Origin: Bacteroides finegoldii DSM 17565
GTDB taxonomy: Bacteria > Bacteroidota > Bacteroidia > Bacteroidales > Bacteroidaceae
Assembly (NCBI RefSeq): GCF_000156195.1
Contig: NZ_GG688324.1
Coordinates: forward strand, 119,030-183,029
Length of the DNA: 64,000 nucleotides
Direction: 5' to 3'
Shown here: positions 35,994 to 45,798 of the stretch, in pieces
Numbering within the stretch: position 1 is the first letter of the stretch
Layout: each line of letters starts with the position of its first letter
Notes under the pieces: generated by a model
Told to the model about the DNA's origin: nothing
The model's input: only the letters and a program-made list of their open reading frames with translations
Databases searched by the model: none
Made by a program: the position numbers and the translations under genes

Positions 35994-38573
35994 TTACTTC
36001 ACTAATCTGATATTAATATTTTTGCGTCCTTTCACCTCCATTTGTTGAGTGATGAATCTTGCTTTGACAAAAGCTATGGAATCATCAGTCCTAAGGTTTA
36101 TAGAATAGAATCCCTTTTCATCAGTTTGAGTTTCCTGACCGGATGAAATGGCACGAACCGTGACATAAGCTACTGGAGTAGCTTGTGCATCACGTACAAA
36201 TCCCTGTACAGTAATAAACTCGCCACTAGGCGTGACTTTAATGATTTGAGGAGAATCAATTACAGGAGTCTTCTCAGGTTCACGCCCTACTTCGATAGAA
36301 ATGCGATGGGTTATGCGATCTGATGCAGTGCCCACTTTTATCTCAAAAGTCCCGGGTTCCAAGTAGCGATTACCGATATTATCGGTCAGGTAGAGTTCGT
36401 GTATGGGGACTTTCAATGTGATTTCTTTCGTTTCGGCCGGGTTCAAACTTACCTTCTCAAAAGCTTTCAGCTGCTTTATTGGTGTCATAACAGTACTGAC
36501 AACATCACGTATGTAAAGTTGAACGACTTCTTTGCCGACAACTTCTCCACTGTTTGCAATCTTTACTTTTACGGCTATGGTGTCATGAGCCTGATAGTGA
36601 GTTTTGTCGGCAATCGCTGAAACCAGATCAAATGTAGTATAACTCAATCCATGACCAAAAGCCCAAAGAGGGTTCGGAGAAGAAAACACATAATCTCGTC
36701 CCGGCAATTCATAAGTTCCGGGCTCTTTATAAAATCCCTTATCAGTGGTCAAATGATTGTAAAAAGCGGGAAGGTGACCGGAACTTTGAGGAAAGGAAAA
36801 ACTAATTTTCCCTGATGGATTTACTTTACCAAAAAGAATATCGGCAATGGAATTACCTGCTTGTTCTCCGGCATACCATTGAACTAAAATAGCAGGGACA
36901 TTTTTTTTAGCGAAAGGTATAGCAAACGGTTTACCGGCTACCAATATTAGGACTACCGGTTTACCTGTTGCACAGACCGCTTCAATCAGTTCCTCTTGAG
37001 CACCAGTCAATTCAACACCACTAAGGTCAATTCCCTCGCCACTGGTAGAAGGGGCATTGCTGTGGCGTACAAAAGCGGTACTTGAACTGCCAACAAATAG
37101 TAATGCAACATCACTCTGTTGAGCCGCACGTACAGCTTCTTCAATACCTGACTGATTCAACGAAGAGATAGAACAGCCTTGGGCATAGTTCACTTTCACC
37201 TTTTTGCCTGCCAAACGACAGATGCCTTGTAACGGTGTGATACCATCTTCTTTGTTTTTACTCCATGTATAATCGCCAAATTGCACACAGTCTGCATTAG
37301 GACCAATTACTGCCACCGACCGAAGTTTCTTTATATCCAATGGAAGCAAATTACCTTCATTTTTCAGAAGTACTGTCGATTCATCAGCAATCTGACGTGA
37401 AAGTGAAATGCATTCTTTGGAACGTAACGGCCAACGATATGAATTTTTCTCAAGATAAGGGTCTTCAAACAAACCTAATTCAAATTTAGCACGTAACACA
37501 CGTTTCACCGCCCGGTCGATGTAGCGTACATCAAACTCACCAGCCAGCACTTTACTCTCAAGCGACTTGAAACAGAGACTCGACGCTTCAACATCCAAAC
37601 CGGCCGTAAGTGCTTGACTGGCAGCTTCAAAATCATTATCAGCTGTTTTATGAAAGTTCTTCAACATATCAATAACTCCCCAATCAGAGTAAACATAGCC
37701 CCGGAAGCCAAAACGGTCACGTAAAATATCAGTCAGCATGAATTTTGAAGCTGAATTGGGTTCACGGTTCCAGGCATTGTAGCTTGACATAACTGCTAAA
37801 ATATCGGTTTCAGCCAGTATGGCTTCAAAAGGTTTCAGATAGACATCAAATAAATCACGAATGCCACACTCCACTGATGCCAGATTTAAGCCGCCCAATG
37901 GATTGCCGTGCGGTCCGTAATGCTTTGCCATTGGTGAAATGCCATGATCCATATATCCTTTAACCTCTGCTACAGCCATACGAGCACAAAGGAAGGGGTC
38001 CTCACTAAACGATTCCTCCACTCTGCCCCAACGCAACTCACGAGCTACATCTATACAAGGAGCTAACACTTGTTTTACCCCGATTGTATTAAGTTCACCC
38101 GCAATATGTTTTGTCATTTCATAAGCCAATGCAGGATTAAATGTACTGCCTATAGCTATATTTTGCGGATAGATAGTAGAACCTTCATGCACCACTCCAT
38201 GAAGTGACTCCGCTACCGAAAAACCCGGAATACCCAGACGTGTCTGCTCCAGTAAATAGGTTTGAATAATGCGGAAGTTCTTCCTGCATTGCGCTGCCGT
38301 GAGTGGAAAGCCTTCGAAAAAGCCATACCCTTTATCACCGCACATCTTTGCTAACTTGGCGGTATTGAGCTTTTGTCCGTCAAATACATCCCACGATTGC
38401 AAATGGCTGATTTGAGCTATTTTTTCCTGTAACGTCATACGGTTCAACAGATCGTTTACCCGTTCTTCAGTGGGAAGTAATGGATTCTTGTATGGAAATG
38501 CATGCTGTGCATTCAATGAAGAGGCACAACAAAATAAACATATGATCAGAATATCTTTAATTATAAATTTCAT
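35994..38573 (-). CDS. GH3 glycoside hydrolase with C-terminal carboxypeptidase-D-like domain, PUL B
   Basis: This 859-residue exported enzyme has a signal peptide ending near SLNAQ and the same architecture as the PUL A enzyme. The architecture is the GH3 barrel with nucleophile Asp297 in VYSDWG, the sandwich domain with GGEGID-like active-site loops (STSGEGIDLSG), a fibronectin-III-like domain, and a final carboxypeptidase-D-like domain (VQGFVRDAQATPVAY, about residue 785 on). High similarity to the PUL A enzyme suggests the same bond is cut in both loci. It is 23 bases after GH89. Confidence 0.88.
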   Translation of the reverse strand: MKFIIKDILIICLFCCASSLNAQHAFPYKNPLLPTEERVNDLLNRMTLQEKIAQISHLQSWDVFDGQKLNTAKLAKMCGDKGYGFFEGFPLTAAQCRKNFRIIQTYLLEQTRLGIPGFSVAESLHGVVHEGSTIYPQNIAIGSTFNPALAYEMTKHIAGELNTIGVKQVLAPCIDVARELRWGRVEESFSEDPFLCARMAVAEVKGYMDHGISPMAKHYGPHGNPLGGLNLASVECGIRDLFDVYLKPFEAILAETDILAVMSSYNAWNREPNSASKFMLTDILRDRFGFRGYVYSDWGVIDMLKNFHKTADNDFEAASQALTAGLDVEASSLCFKSLESKVLAGEFDVRYIDRAVKRVLRAKFELGLFEDPYLEKNSYRWPLRSKECISLSRQIADESTVLLKNEGNLLPLDIKKLRSVAVIGPNADCVQFGDYTWSKNKEDGITPLQGICRLAGKKVKVNYAQGCSISSLNQSGIEEAVRAAQQSDVALLFVGSSSTAFVRHSNAPSTSGEGIDLSGVELTGAQEELIEAVCATGKPVVLILVAGKPFAIPFAKKNVPAILVQWYAGEQAGNSIADILFGKVNPSGKISFSFPQSSGHLPAFYNHLTTDKGFYKEPGTYELPGRDYVFSSPNPLWAFGHGLSYTTFDLVSAIADKTHYQAHDTIAVKVKIANSGEVVGKEVVQLYIRDVVSTVMTPIKQLKAFEKVSLNPAETKEITLKVPIHELYLTDNIGNRYLEPGTFEIKVGTASDRITHRISIEVGREPEKTPVIDSPQIIKVTPSGEFITVQGFVRDAQATPVAYVTVRAISSGQETQTDEKGFYSINLRTDDSIAFVKARFITQQMEVKGRKNINIRLVK

Positions 38574-38596
38574 AGTTACGAAAAATTAGTTAACAA

Positions 38597-40804
38597 TTAC
38601 GGATATAATGAGTGGAAGTCATCATCATATTTCAATATTAGTTCTTTAGCCAAAGAAATTGGATTTTCTCCAGAAGTGATTGGAAAATCTTCATTTTTCA
38701 ATGTCCATTCATACTCAAACTGTGTAATATCCTGATGAAATTTCTCTTCATCAAAGTTTTTATGCCTGGTCATAGCGGCAATTACTTCTTCTGTGAAACG
38801 TTTCCAGCGTTCTCTGTAGAATGTACGTGTCAATCCTCCCCATCCTCTATTGGCATAATCGTTAAGCTGGGTATCTTTCTGTCCCCACACCGTAAGAATG
38901 CACCGTGCATTTTCTTCATAATATTTTTGTTCTTGTTCATTCACTGCAAAATCTCTGGCATCTTTTATCCATTTACCTATTGAGAGAACAGGACTGCAGC
39001 AGAGCAATCGATCTACATCAAGCAAAAGTTGGTCCATACGCTGTCCCCACACCTTAGTTCCTTCCAAATCTTTTTTCCGATAGCAATCGGCAAACTTATC
39101 ACGATAGTCAGCAAAAAGATTGCCTAAAACTTGCCTTCCCACATTAATTACATCAAAATGATATTCAGAATGATATACTCCTTCAGCTTTCAGCAACTCC
39201 TTCCAAATTTCCCACAAATCGATATTTTTATAATCGTATCCGGGAAGTGTGTTCCATCCTTCTACGCCTTCTAACTGTGGACGAGCATTCATCAATACTG
39301 CTTGTCCGCAAAGGGCTGCTGAGGTATAGATCTTCTCATATAGTTGTTTCCATGCTTTAATAATATGATTATCTACATTCCCCCCTCTGCATTGGGCCCA
39401 ATTTGCAATCCACTGGTGGACAGGTATTGAATTTTCCCATGCACGTTCAAAAACGAATTCATACATTAAAGGATTTACATCAAGACCTTCAAGCGTCACT
39501 CCCAAACCATATACGTTATCGCCTCCTTCTTTGAAAAGTCGATCAATTTTAAAATCTACATCATTCAGGTCACCAGCTAAAAAAGTGTTTCCACCAAAAT
39601 TTCCTAAATAACACCAAATATAAGGTTTCCCGTAGTATTGCTCTGTATCACGCCATATTTCTGTATAATCACAATAATAATCAAGTAAAATCAGTTTATC
39701 TTGGGGAACAGCATTTAAAAAGGATTTGATACGGGGTTGAGTCCATTTCTCTTTGGCATGATAAAACATCCACGTCATCTGTAACCATTGAGCAGCGGAA
39801 TCCACACTTTGGATCGATTTATAGATTTTATCAGATACATTGGACAAAAACTCCTCGTTCCAGTTGGGTGAGTCTACTTCGTTGAAAGGATCGATACCAT
39901 AAATGTGGTTAGTGCCATACACTTTTGTTTGTTCCTCTAAAAAACGATGTTGAATGACTGAATAAAGCGAATCCATGGGATCAATGAAGTGACTACGATA
40001 CTTTTCATCGTATCCTCCCCATTGACTCATTGTGTAGATTTTAGCTTCCGGATAAAGTTCTTTAAGTTCAGCGGGAACATGTCCTGCAAAAGCTGGTAGA
40101 ATGGGAGTCATATCAAAAGCCCGTTCACGTTCTAGAATTAATTTCTGTAGTTTTTCTTGGTCTGCCAACCATGATTGAGGTAACGGACTTTGCCAATAAT
40201 CTACGTTTGACATACGATGCCAGGGAAGGTGAGCCGGACCTGTAAAATAAGTACGAACCTCCTCGTCAGACAGTCCCATCTCCGTCCATACTTTATACCA
40301 TATAGACTCTTGACCTGTGATAGCCAACGGCATGGTTACTCCATTCAGAGCCATCCAGTCAATAAGTCGTTCCCAATCACTCCATTTCCAGTAGGGCATA
40401 GAGTAACCAAAGGTGCAATAATTAAGAAAGAAACGATTCTTACACTTTGAACGTAAAATAACAGGAGTTTCTACTTCAGGCAGTTGAGCAGGCATTACTA
40501 CACTATCCGAAGCATACCAAGAGACATGTGTCTGACAGTAATACTTCAAATAATGGTTTAGTCCTACGGCCAATGAATTCCGGTTGTTTCCTTTAATCAG
40601 AATCTTCCCATTGTCAGACTCAAGTGTAAAGCGGTCTATATCTACAGAATCAGTCAGAAGTTGAAATTGGAAAGAATGAGCATGTTGAGGAAACAAACGT
40701 TCGCACATTTCACTAAGTGTATTTGTGGCCGGATCTTGATTTCTTTGGCAACTCACCATAAAAAAAAGTAGTATAAGATAAAAGTATTTATTGTTCATAA
40801 GCAT
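38597..40804 (-). CDS. GH89 alpha-N-acetylglucosaminidase lipoprotein
   Basis: The 735-residue lipoprotein (lipobox FMVSC) is homologous to human NAGLU. It cleaves terminal alpha-linked GlcNAc, found on gastric-type mucin O-glycans (alpha-1,4) and in heparan sulfate. Glu309 in DPFNEVD is the expected acid/base and Glu439 in LEGLDVNP the nucleophile. The 130-residue spacing equals that of the human pair I recall (316 and 446). The MWGGY-like segment MSQWGGYDEKY lies between substrate strands. An ATG two codons in (40798) is an alternative start. A hairpin separates it from the DUF4855 gene upstream. Confidence 0.93.
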   Translation of the reverse strand: MLMNNKYFYLILLFFMVSCQRNQDPATNTLSEMCERLFPQHAHSFQFQLLTDSVDIDRFTLESDNGKILIKGNNRNSLAVGLNHYLKYYCQTHVSWYASDSVVMPAQLPEVETPVILRSKCKNRFFLNYCTFGYSMPYWKWSDWERLIDWMALNGVTMPLAITGQESIWYKVWTEMGLSDEEVRTYFTGPAHLPWHRMSNVDYWQSPLPQSWLADQEKLQKLILERERAFDMTPILPAFAGHVPAELKELYPEAKIYTMSQWGGYDEKYRSHFIDPMDSLYSVIQHRFLEEQTKVYGTNHIYGIDPFNEVDSPNWNEEFLSNVSDKIYKSIQSVDSAAQWLQMTWMFYHAKEKWTQPRIKSFLNAVPQDKLILLDYYCDYTEIWRDTEQYYGKPYIWCYLGNFGGNTFLAGDLNDVDFKIDRLFKEGGDNVYGLGVTLEGLDVNPLMYEFVFERAWENSIPVHQWIANWAQCRGGNVDNHIIKAWKQLYEKIYTSAALCGQAVLMNARPQLEGVEGWNTLPGYDYKNIDLWEIWKELLKAEGVYHSEYHFDVINVGRQVLGNLFADYRDKFADCYRKKDLEGTKVWGQRMDQLLLDVDRLLCCSPVLSIGKWIKDARDFAVNEQEQKYYEENARCILTVWGQKDTQLNDYANRGWGGLTRTFYRERWKRFTEEVIAAMTRHKNFDEEKFHQDITQFEYEWTLKNEDFPITSGENPISLAKELILKYDDDFHSLYP

Positions 40805-40849
40805 ATCGTCTATTCAAATGCGAGAAAAATGTTTTGTATAAGAATTTTA

Positions 40850-40873
40850 AGGGTGTCCTTCTTTGGACACCCT
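40850..40873 (-). terminator. Intra-operon hairpin between DUF4855 and GH89
   Basis: A perfect 9-bp stem, AGGGTGTCC with GGACACCCT, has a 6-base loop and is followed on the minus strand by TTAAAATTCTT, a weak T-rich tail. It probably gives partial termination or a processing barrier that lowers expression of the downstream enzymes relative to SusC/SusD. Confidence 0.6.
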
Positions 40874-40898
40874 CGATTGCAAATGTGAAATTTACTTG

Positions 40899-42101
40899 TT
40901 AATGTGAATCACGGATAGGGCGTTCTATAACAAACTTGCAGAACTTATGATAAAGAGCCACATCAGCCGGCTCACTAGAGTACTTCAAAGTAAGCAATGC
41001 GCTATTACTCTGATAGTAAGCCAAGCGGCATTTTTCCCATACACCATACTCCTTGAATTTTGCCATATAGTTTTCCAAACGGTAAGCTTTACCGTGAGCT
41101 GCCAACACATCGTCCTCGAACTCCATCTCCATCTGCATATTGCAACGCAAAGCTTCTTTGCAGGCTTCATCAAGACGTGTAAGAGGTATTTTATCGTCAA
41201 AATAGTAGTTGGGCTGGTAGTAAGCATAGTGAAATCCCAGTTCTTTCCAAGACTCGTGGCCATCGGAATTGAAGAATGGAATCCAGTTGAAACTATATTT
41301 CAGTTCGTTCAGATAGTTGGCAATGGGGGTAATGATATTTCCGGTATGTGAAGCATCCTCGGCAATCCAATAGAATCCAGCTAAGTCGACATATTGATAC
41401 CCCTTCTCGTTGAAACGGGCACGTACTTGATCGATGAACCACTTACAAGCCTTCACACGGTCAGCAGGTTTGGAGAAGTCGAGCGACACATTATCAATCT
41501 CACCCCAATATACACTCGACGAACCTGGCACCAATTCATTCTGTACGTCAATAGGCTCAGGAATGCCAATTATTACCTGGCGTTTGTACACAGGCGCCCC
41601 AATGGTAATCATTGCTTTCTTTACACCGGCTTCGATAGCTGCAATACCAGTTTCTGAATTGAAATAACAATCGATGAGTTTCATCCACTCAGCCTTGGTG
41701 GCTGATTCATAGCGCATACCCTTGGTATACTCTCTCACCGTCTGCCAATTGTCGGAAGTATTGAGGATTTCAAGCATAAGGAAGCTATCAAAGAACCAGT
41801 GTGAAGTGTTTTGTTCGTCTACATAAGTAATATAAGGTTGGGCGCGTTCCTGCGTCCAAATGGGGCGTTGGTCACCACCCGAGTAAAAAAGTACCATATC
41901 GGTATTAGCCAAGATTGACTGACGGTTGATTTCCCAATCGTATTTTTGGTCGGGCTTAATTTCAATTTCTCCACTGCCGTCTTCTGGGAAAATAGGAACG
42001 GTATGTTCCTCATCGGAACAAGCTACTAATACTGAGCATAAGCCTCCCATCAGTAGTGATACAAAGGTAAGAACAATCTTTTTCATACGTTTCTTATTCA
42101 T
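40899..42101 (-). CDS. DUF4855 lipoprotein, PUL B copy, putative glycan hydrolase
   Basis: The 400-residue lipoprotein (VLVACSDE, lipid on Cys28) is paralogous to the PUL A protein. It shares the order WEINR, TDMVLFYSGG, FDSFLMLE, IGIPEP, GFYWIAE and MEMEFED. The conserved acidic residues are Glu248 (FYWIAE) and Glu327/Glu329 (MEFE). By eye about 40-45% of residues match, enough for the same fold but possibly a different linkage. It is downstream of the SGBP gene by 69 bases. Function is unknown; a retaining glycosidase is my inference from the paired glutamates. Confidence 0.72.
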   Translation of the reverse strand: MNKKRMKKIVLTFVSLLMGGLCSVLVACSDEEHTVPIFPEDGSGEIEIKPDQKYDWEINRQSILANTDMVLFYSGGDQRPIWTQERAQPYITYVDEQNTSHWFFDSFLMLEILNTSDNWQTVREYTKGMRYESATKAEWMKLIDCYFNSETGIAAIEAGVKKAMITIGAPVYKRQVIIGIPEPIDVQNELVPGSSSVYWGEIDNVSLDFSKPADRVKACKWFIDQVRARFNEKGYQYVDLAGFYWIAEDASHTGNIITPIANYLNELKYSFNWIPFFNSDGHESWKELGFHYAYYQPNYYFDDKIPLTRLDEACKEALRCNMQMEMEFEDDVLAAHGKAYRLENYMAKFKEYGVWEKCRLAYYQSNSALLTLKYSSEPADVALYHKFCKFVIERPIRDSH

Positions 42102-42170
42102 TGTTTTATTATGTTTAAATAATCGTTTGAATATCGTTTAAATGGAATTAAAAATAACATTAGGTACCGT

Positions 42171-44039
42171 TTACAGGCCTTTGAACTTTGTGAGTTCGAA
42201 AGCTATCAAGCCATGATCGGTAGTAAGCATATATACCTGTACGGCCAGTCCGTCCTGACTTTTGGCAAAAATTACATCACCTGTACAAGGAATATTCTCA
42301 CCAAGCACACTGCTCACTCCATCGAACGCCCAAGGAGAGGTATATCCCGTAGCTGTATAACCTGACCCCGGTACGCCGCCCGGCACATCTGCATTTCCTA
42401 TTGTATTGCCTTGCTGTGAATCGAAGATGAAGCCATTACTCATAGAATTAGCATTGGGATTTTTGGTGATGTCAGCTACATAAAGGCGTTGTGGTCCATT
42501 GAAGGAACCCGAACCATTCTGAACAGCTAACAATCTCGCGCCGTTAAAATCAACATAATCGATACCTTTAGTGAATCCTTGCCACCCCCAATAATGTGAA
42601 TCGGGAACAGTAAAAGCAAAAGCTCTGTCTGCACTATCACCAACAGGAGCACAAATCACCATATTAGTTTCATTGGCTGGTGTAGATATGTAGCTGAAAG
42701 GTTTCTCCGTATTAGTTGTAAGGATCTTCGTATAGTCTTCTACACGTGCACCACTCACATTAGCAAATTCAACATGCGCCTTGCCACTCATTATGCCATC
42801 GACAAAGCTGATAAATACCATACGGTATGAGAAAGGAGACGTAGTGGTGAGTACAGCTTTTCCACTAGTAATGTCACCTGTGATGTGAATAGAACTACCC
42901 ATATCAATATTATAGTTCCAGTTAACTCCCATAGGTGCCTGATCGAAAACTGGATCACTGAAAGGTTTATCAAGTATCAATGTGGGAGTGTTCTCTATAC
43001 CATTTTTCCATACCCATACATTAACATCCGTATAAGGAGTGGCATAGCTTCCTGTACGGGTACTCACGTAAGCCATGGCTACCATGTGTCCATTATCATC
43101 GGAGGTAATAGCACGTATGATGCGATTAGATGGTATACCGGTCACATTCACTTTCACCTGATCAAGCAACTTGCCGTTATATCGGTTAAACACCGGCATG
43201 TTGACGAAATTATTGCTATTACTAAGGATGAGATAATCATCTACTACAGCCATAGTACGATTGGCACCCACTTCAAACCCATGCGAATTTTCTTTCAAAG
43301 TCTGGAAACCAAAGAGTCCGGCCACATAACCCACACCATATTCCACGAACTCAGGAGTTTTGTACACTGTTTCGTATACCGTCTTCTTAACACCATCCTG
43401 TGCAATGATAGTAACAGTAGGCATCACACTCAAATCGAGGATTTTTGTCACAGGATCGTAAGCATCCGATTCAATAGTCGCCCATGGAGCAATGGTGATA
43501 AGTGCATTTTGCAATTCTCCGTCGATACTTGACGAGGTCTTATAGATAATAATTTGTCCTTTTTTACCCTCTTCAACAGGATCAGCCACTACAATCTGAG
43601 CACGTACATTGGCTAGTTCGACCTTAATGATATTAGCACGTTCCGATTTTTTATAAATAGCTGTAAAAGTGTAGTTCTTCTTGGAACCATCGGCTTCAAT
43701 TAAGGTAGAAGAGAATCCTTCTTTCAAATTGTGAATACCCGATAAAGGGGGATCAAAACGGGCACCCACAGGAAGTGTAGCTTTGAGTCGCATACGGGTA
43801 ATATCTCCTTGAATAGGTTCTGTATCTGAGATGTAGTAGGGAGTCTGTACTACAGCAGTACCGTTGGCACGATCGATAACGGTTTCATACTCAGTGTTCT
43901 CATTACCTGCAAATCGTCCGGTAATGATGAGTTGATCGGTGATTTCACTTTCGGTTCTCACCAAATCGTCAGGGTCAACACATCCCGTCAGGCAGAACGA
44001 GAAAGCCCAAAAGCCATTTATGATATGTTTTAGTTTCAT
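42171..44039 (-). CDS. Surface glycan-binding-type lipoprotein, PUL B
   Basis: The 622-residue lipoprotein (lipobox CLTGCVD, Cys20) stands in the SGBP position. Two Ig-like DUF5018-type modules (about 35-135 and 138-235) are followed by a long beta-rich domain (about 235-622), repeating short blades such as AVVDDYLILSNSN and FNRYNGKLLDQ that suggest a beta-propeller. Only the N-terminal modules resemble the PUL A counterpart; the C-terminal binding domain is of another kind. No catalytic motif is seen. It is 30 bases after susD. Confidence 0.72.
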   Translation of the reverse strand: MKLKHIINGFWAFSFCLTGCVDPDDLVRTESEITDQLIITGRFAGNENTEYETVIDRANGTAVVQTPYYISDTEPIQGDITRMRLKATLPVGARFDPPLSGIHNLKEGFSSTLIEADGSKKNYTFTAIYKKSERANIIKVELANVRAQIVVADPVEEGKKGQIIIYKTSSSIDGELQNALITIAPWATIESDAYDPVTKILDLSVMPTVTIIAQDGVKKTVYETVYKTPEFVEYGVGYVAGLFGFQTLKENSHGFEVGANRTMAVVDDYLILSNSNNFVNMPVFNRYNGKLLDQVKVNVTGIPSNRIIRAITSDDNGHMVAMAYVSTRTGSYATPYTDVNVWVWKNGIENTPTLILDKPFSDPVFDQAPMGVNWNYNIDMGSSIHITGDITSGKAVLTTTSPFSYRMVFISFVDGIMSGKAHVEFANVSGARVEDYTKILTTNTEKPFSYISTPANETNMVICAPVGDSADRAFAFTVPDSHYWGWQGFTKGIDYVDFNGARLLAVQNGSGSFNGPQRLYVADITKNPNANSMSNGFIFDSQQGNTIGNADVPGGVPGSGYTATGYTSPWAFDGVSSVLGENIPCTGDVIFAKSQDGLAVQVYMLTTDHGLIAFELTKFKGL

Positions 44040-44069
44040 ATTATCTACTTATTTAGATGGTAACCATAA

Positions 44070-45764
44070 TTATTTCCAACTAGGAGTTTGCTCACACATT
44101 ATGTTATTTCGAAGCTCGCTGGAAGGTATCGGGAAAATATTATATTTCTTGGGGAACTTACGATCCTGCGTGTCACATTCTACACGGGTATAAAGAAAGC
44201 TTGAACCGGTTTTTTCAATTTTGATACCATGCAGTCGTTGCCCATTGAGTACCTTTTGAGCAATATCCCAACGAACAAGATCATACCAACGATGTCCTTC
44301 GAGTCCCAATTCACATACCCGTTCCTTCGAGAGATCTTCAAGATAATTGTCCCAGGTAGACTGCTGAGCTAAAATAGGCAATCCCACACGAGTACGAATT
44401 TTGTTGAGATAGTCGTAAGCTTCCTTAAACTTATCCAAACGGGCATAGGCCTCGGAAAGGATAAGAACAATCTCGGCATAACGCATCTCAATCCAGTAGG
44501 ATGTACTTTCAATGTCTACGTAGTTGATATTGTCGCTTTCATCCATAAATTTACGGAAGATATAACCGGTGGTACTAGTGCGCACATAGTCCTGGCTTGC
44601 CGATGTAGAGAAATCCATGTATCCGTCTTTACCACCTACGTAAAGTTCAAGTTGACGTCCTGTCCAATTGGCACCATTATAGAGAATAGAAGCATAGAAA
44701 CGTGGGTCGCGGTTTCCCCATGGTCCTTCGGAATATTCATTCAAATGAGTCCAATCAAACGATTTCCAGTCCTTACCTACCTTGATATCAAATGCAGAAG
44801 CATACTCATCGGTAGGCGTAGCGGCTGCGCCCAACGTACCAGGTTGTAAGCCTGCTTTTTCTGTGTCATAGGGTGGGCAGAAGAAATGATTAAACATGTG
44901 TTGCTTAGTCTTCTGTTGAAAATAGACAGGCAAAATTAACTCCTTATTATTCACAGTATTGAAAATTTGCATATAGCTGTCCTTAGAAGTTCCTGAAAGT
45001 AGTTGATATACACCCTTTTTCTCCAGCTTTTCTACCTCTAATGCTGCATTAACAGCATCCTGCCAACGCTTGGCATAGAGAGCGGCACGGGCTTTCATGC
45101 CATAAGCAGCCCCCTTTGTAAGGCGGCCTGCCTCCGATCCTGTCCATTCTTCCGGTAGGATTTGGGCTGCTTTTTCATATTCGTCAAGGATAAAAGTCCA
45201 GCAATCTTCTTCTGACGAACGAGCTTTTGCACGCTGGTTATGATCATCCACTCGATCTTCGTTGATACGCAGGATTACACCGCCATGACGCAATACCAGC
45301 TCTTGATAAGCAAAAGCACGCATAAAACGAACTTCGGCAGTTCGAATGGCTAACTGATCGGAATCCAAATTATCAGCAAAGCCACTATGAACATCGTAAA
45401 AATACTCATTAAACCGGCGAATCTGCTCGTACATGTCATCCCAATTAGAGCGATAATTAGCATCAGGACTCATCATATTGTCGTAATAAAAAAGTTTGTT
45501 CACGCTACCCTCAGCTACATTGAACCAAGAATATTTAATGAGGTCACTCACACCATCGTCCATGGCCAGATTAGCTCCCACATTGATATCGGCATTGCTA
45601 TAAAACACGTTATAGAAACTTTTGACATAAAGATCCAGGTTCTTTATAGAAGCATAGGCTGTAGATTCGCTATAAGTGTCAGTAGGATCGATATCGAGCA
45701 CATTACACGATTGCAATGTGAGGGTCGACAGAGCCAATCCCAGTAATAGATTTTTTGTTTTCAT
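44070..45764 (-). CDS. SusD-like outer-membrane lipoprotein, PUL B
   Basis: This 564-residue SusD/RagB protein has lipobox TLQSC (Cys20), the early YSESTAYASIKNL segment, the helix-rich EVRFMRAFAYQELVLRHGG stretch and the C-terminal SKERVCELGLEGHRWYDLVR motif followed by IFPIPSSELRNN. It forms the lid of the adjacent SusC pore. Length is typical. It lies 34 bases after susC and 30 before the SGBP gene in the minus-strand operon. Confidence 0.93.
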   Translation of the reverse strand: MKTKNLLLGLALSTLTLQSCNVLDIDPTDTYSESTAYASIKNLDLYVKSFYNVFYSNADINVGANLAMDDGVSDLIKYSWFNVAEGSVNKLFYYDNMMSPDANYRSNWDDMYEQIRRFNEYFYDVHSGFADNLDSDQLAIRTAEVRFMRAFAYQELVLRHGGVILRINEDRVDDHNQRAKARSSEEDCWTFILDEYEKAAQILPEEWTGSEAGRLTKGAAYGMKARAALYAKRWQDAVNAALEVEKLEKKGVYQLLSGTSKDSYMQIFNTVNNKELILPVYFQQKTKQHMFNHFFCPPYDTEKAGLQPGTLGAAATPTDEYASAFDIKVGKDWKSFDWTHLNEYSEGPWGNRDPRFYASILYNGANWTGRQLELYVGGKDGYMDFSTSASQDYVRTSTTGYIFRKFMDESDNINYVDIESTSYWIEMRYAEIVLILSEAYARLDKFKEAYDYLNKIRTRVGLPILAQQSTWDNYLEDLSKERVCELGLEGHRWYDLVRWDIAQKVLNGQRLHGIKIEKTGSSFLYTRVECDTQDRKFPKKYNIFPIPSSELRNNIMCEQTPSWK

Positions 45765-45798
45765 GCTAATTTATTTTATTAGATGTTGTACATAGGGT

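Noticed and set aside
42885-43532. Plus-strand frame of 215 codons within the PUL B SGBP gene
   Set aside because: It is antisense to a lipoprotein gene in a tight operon, with no signal or domain.
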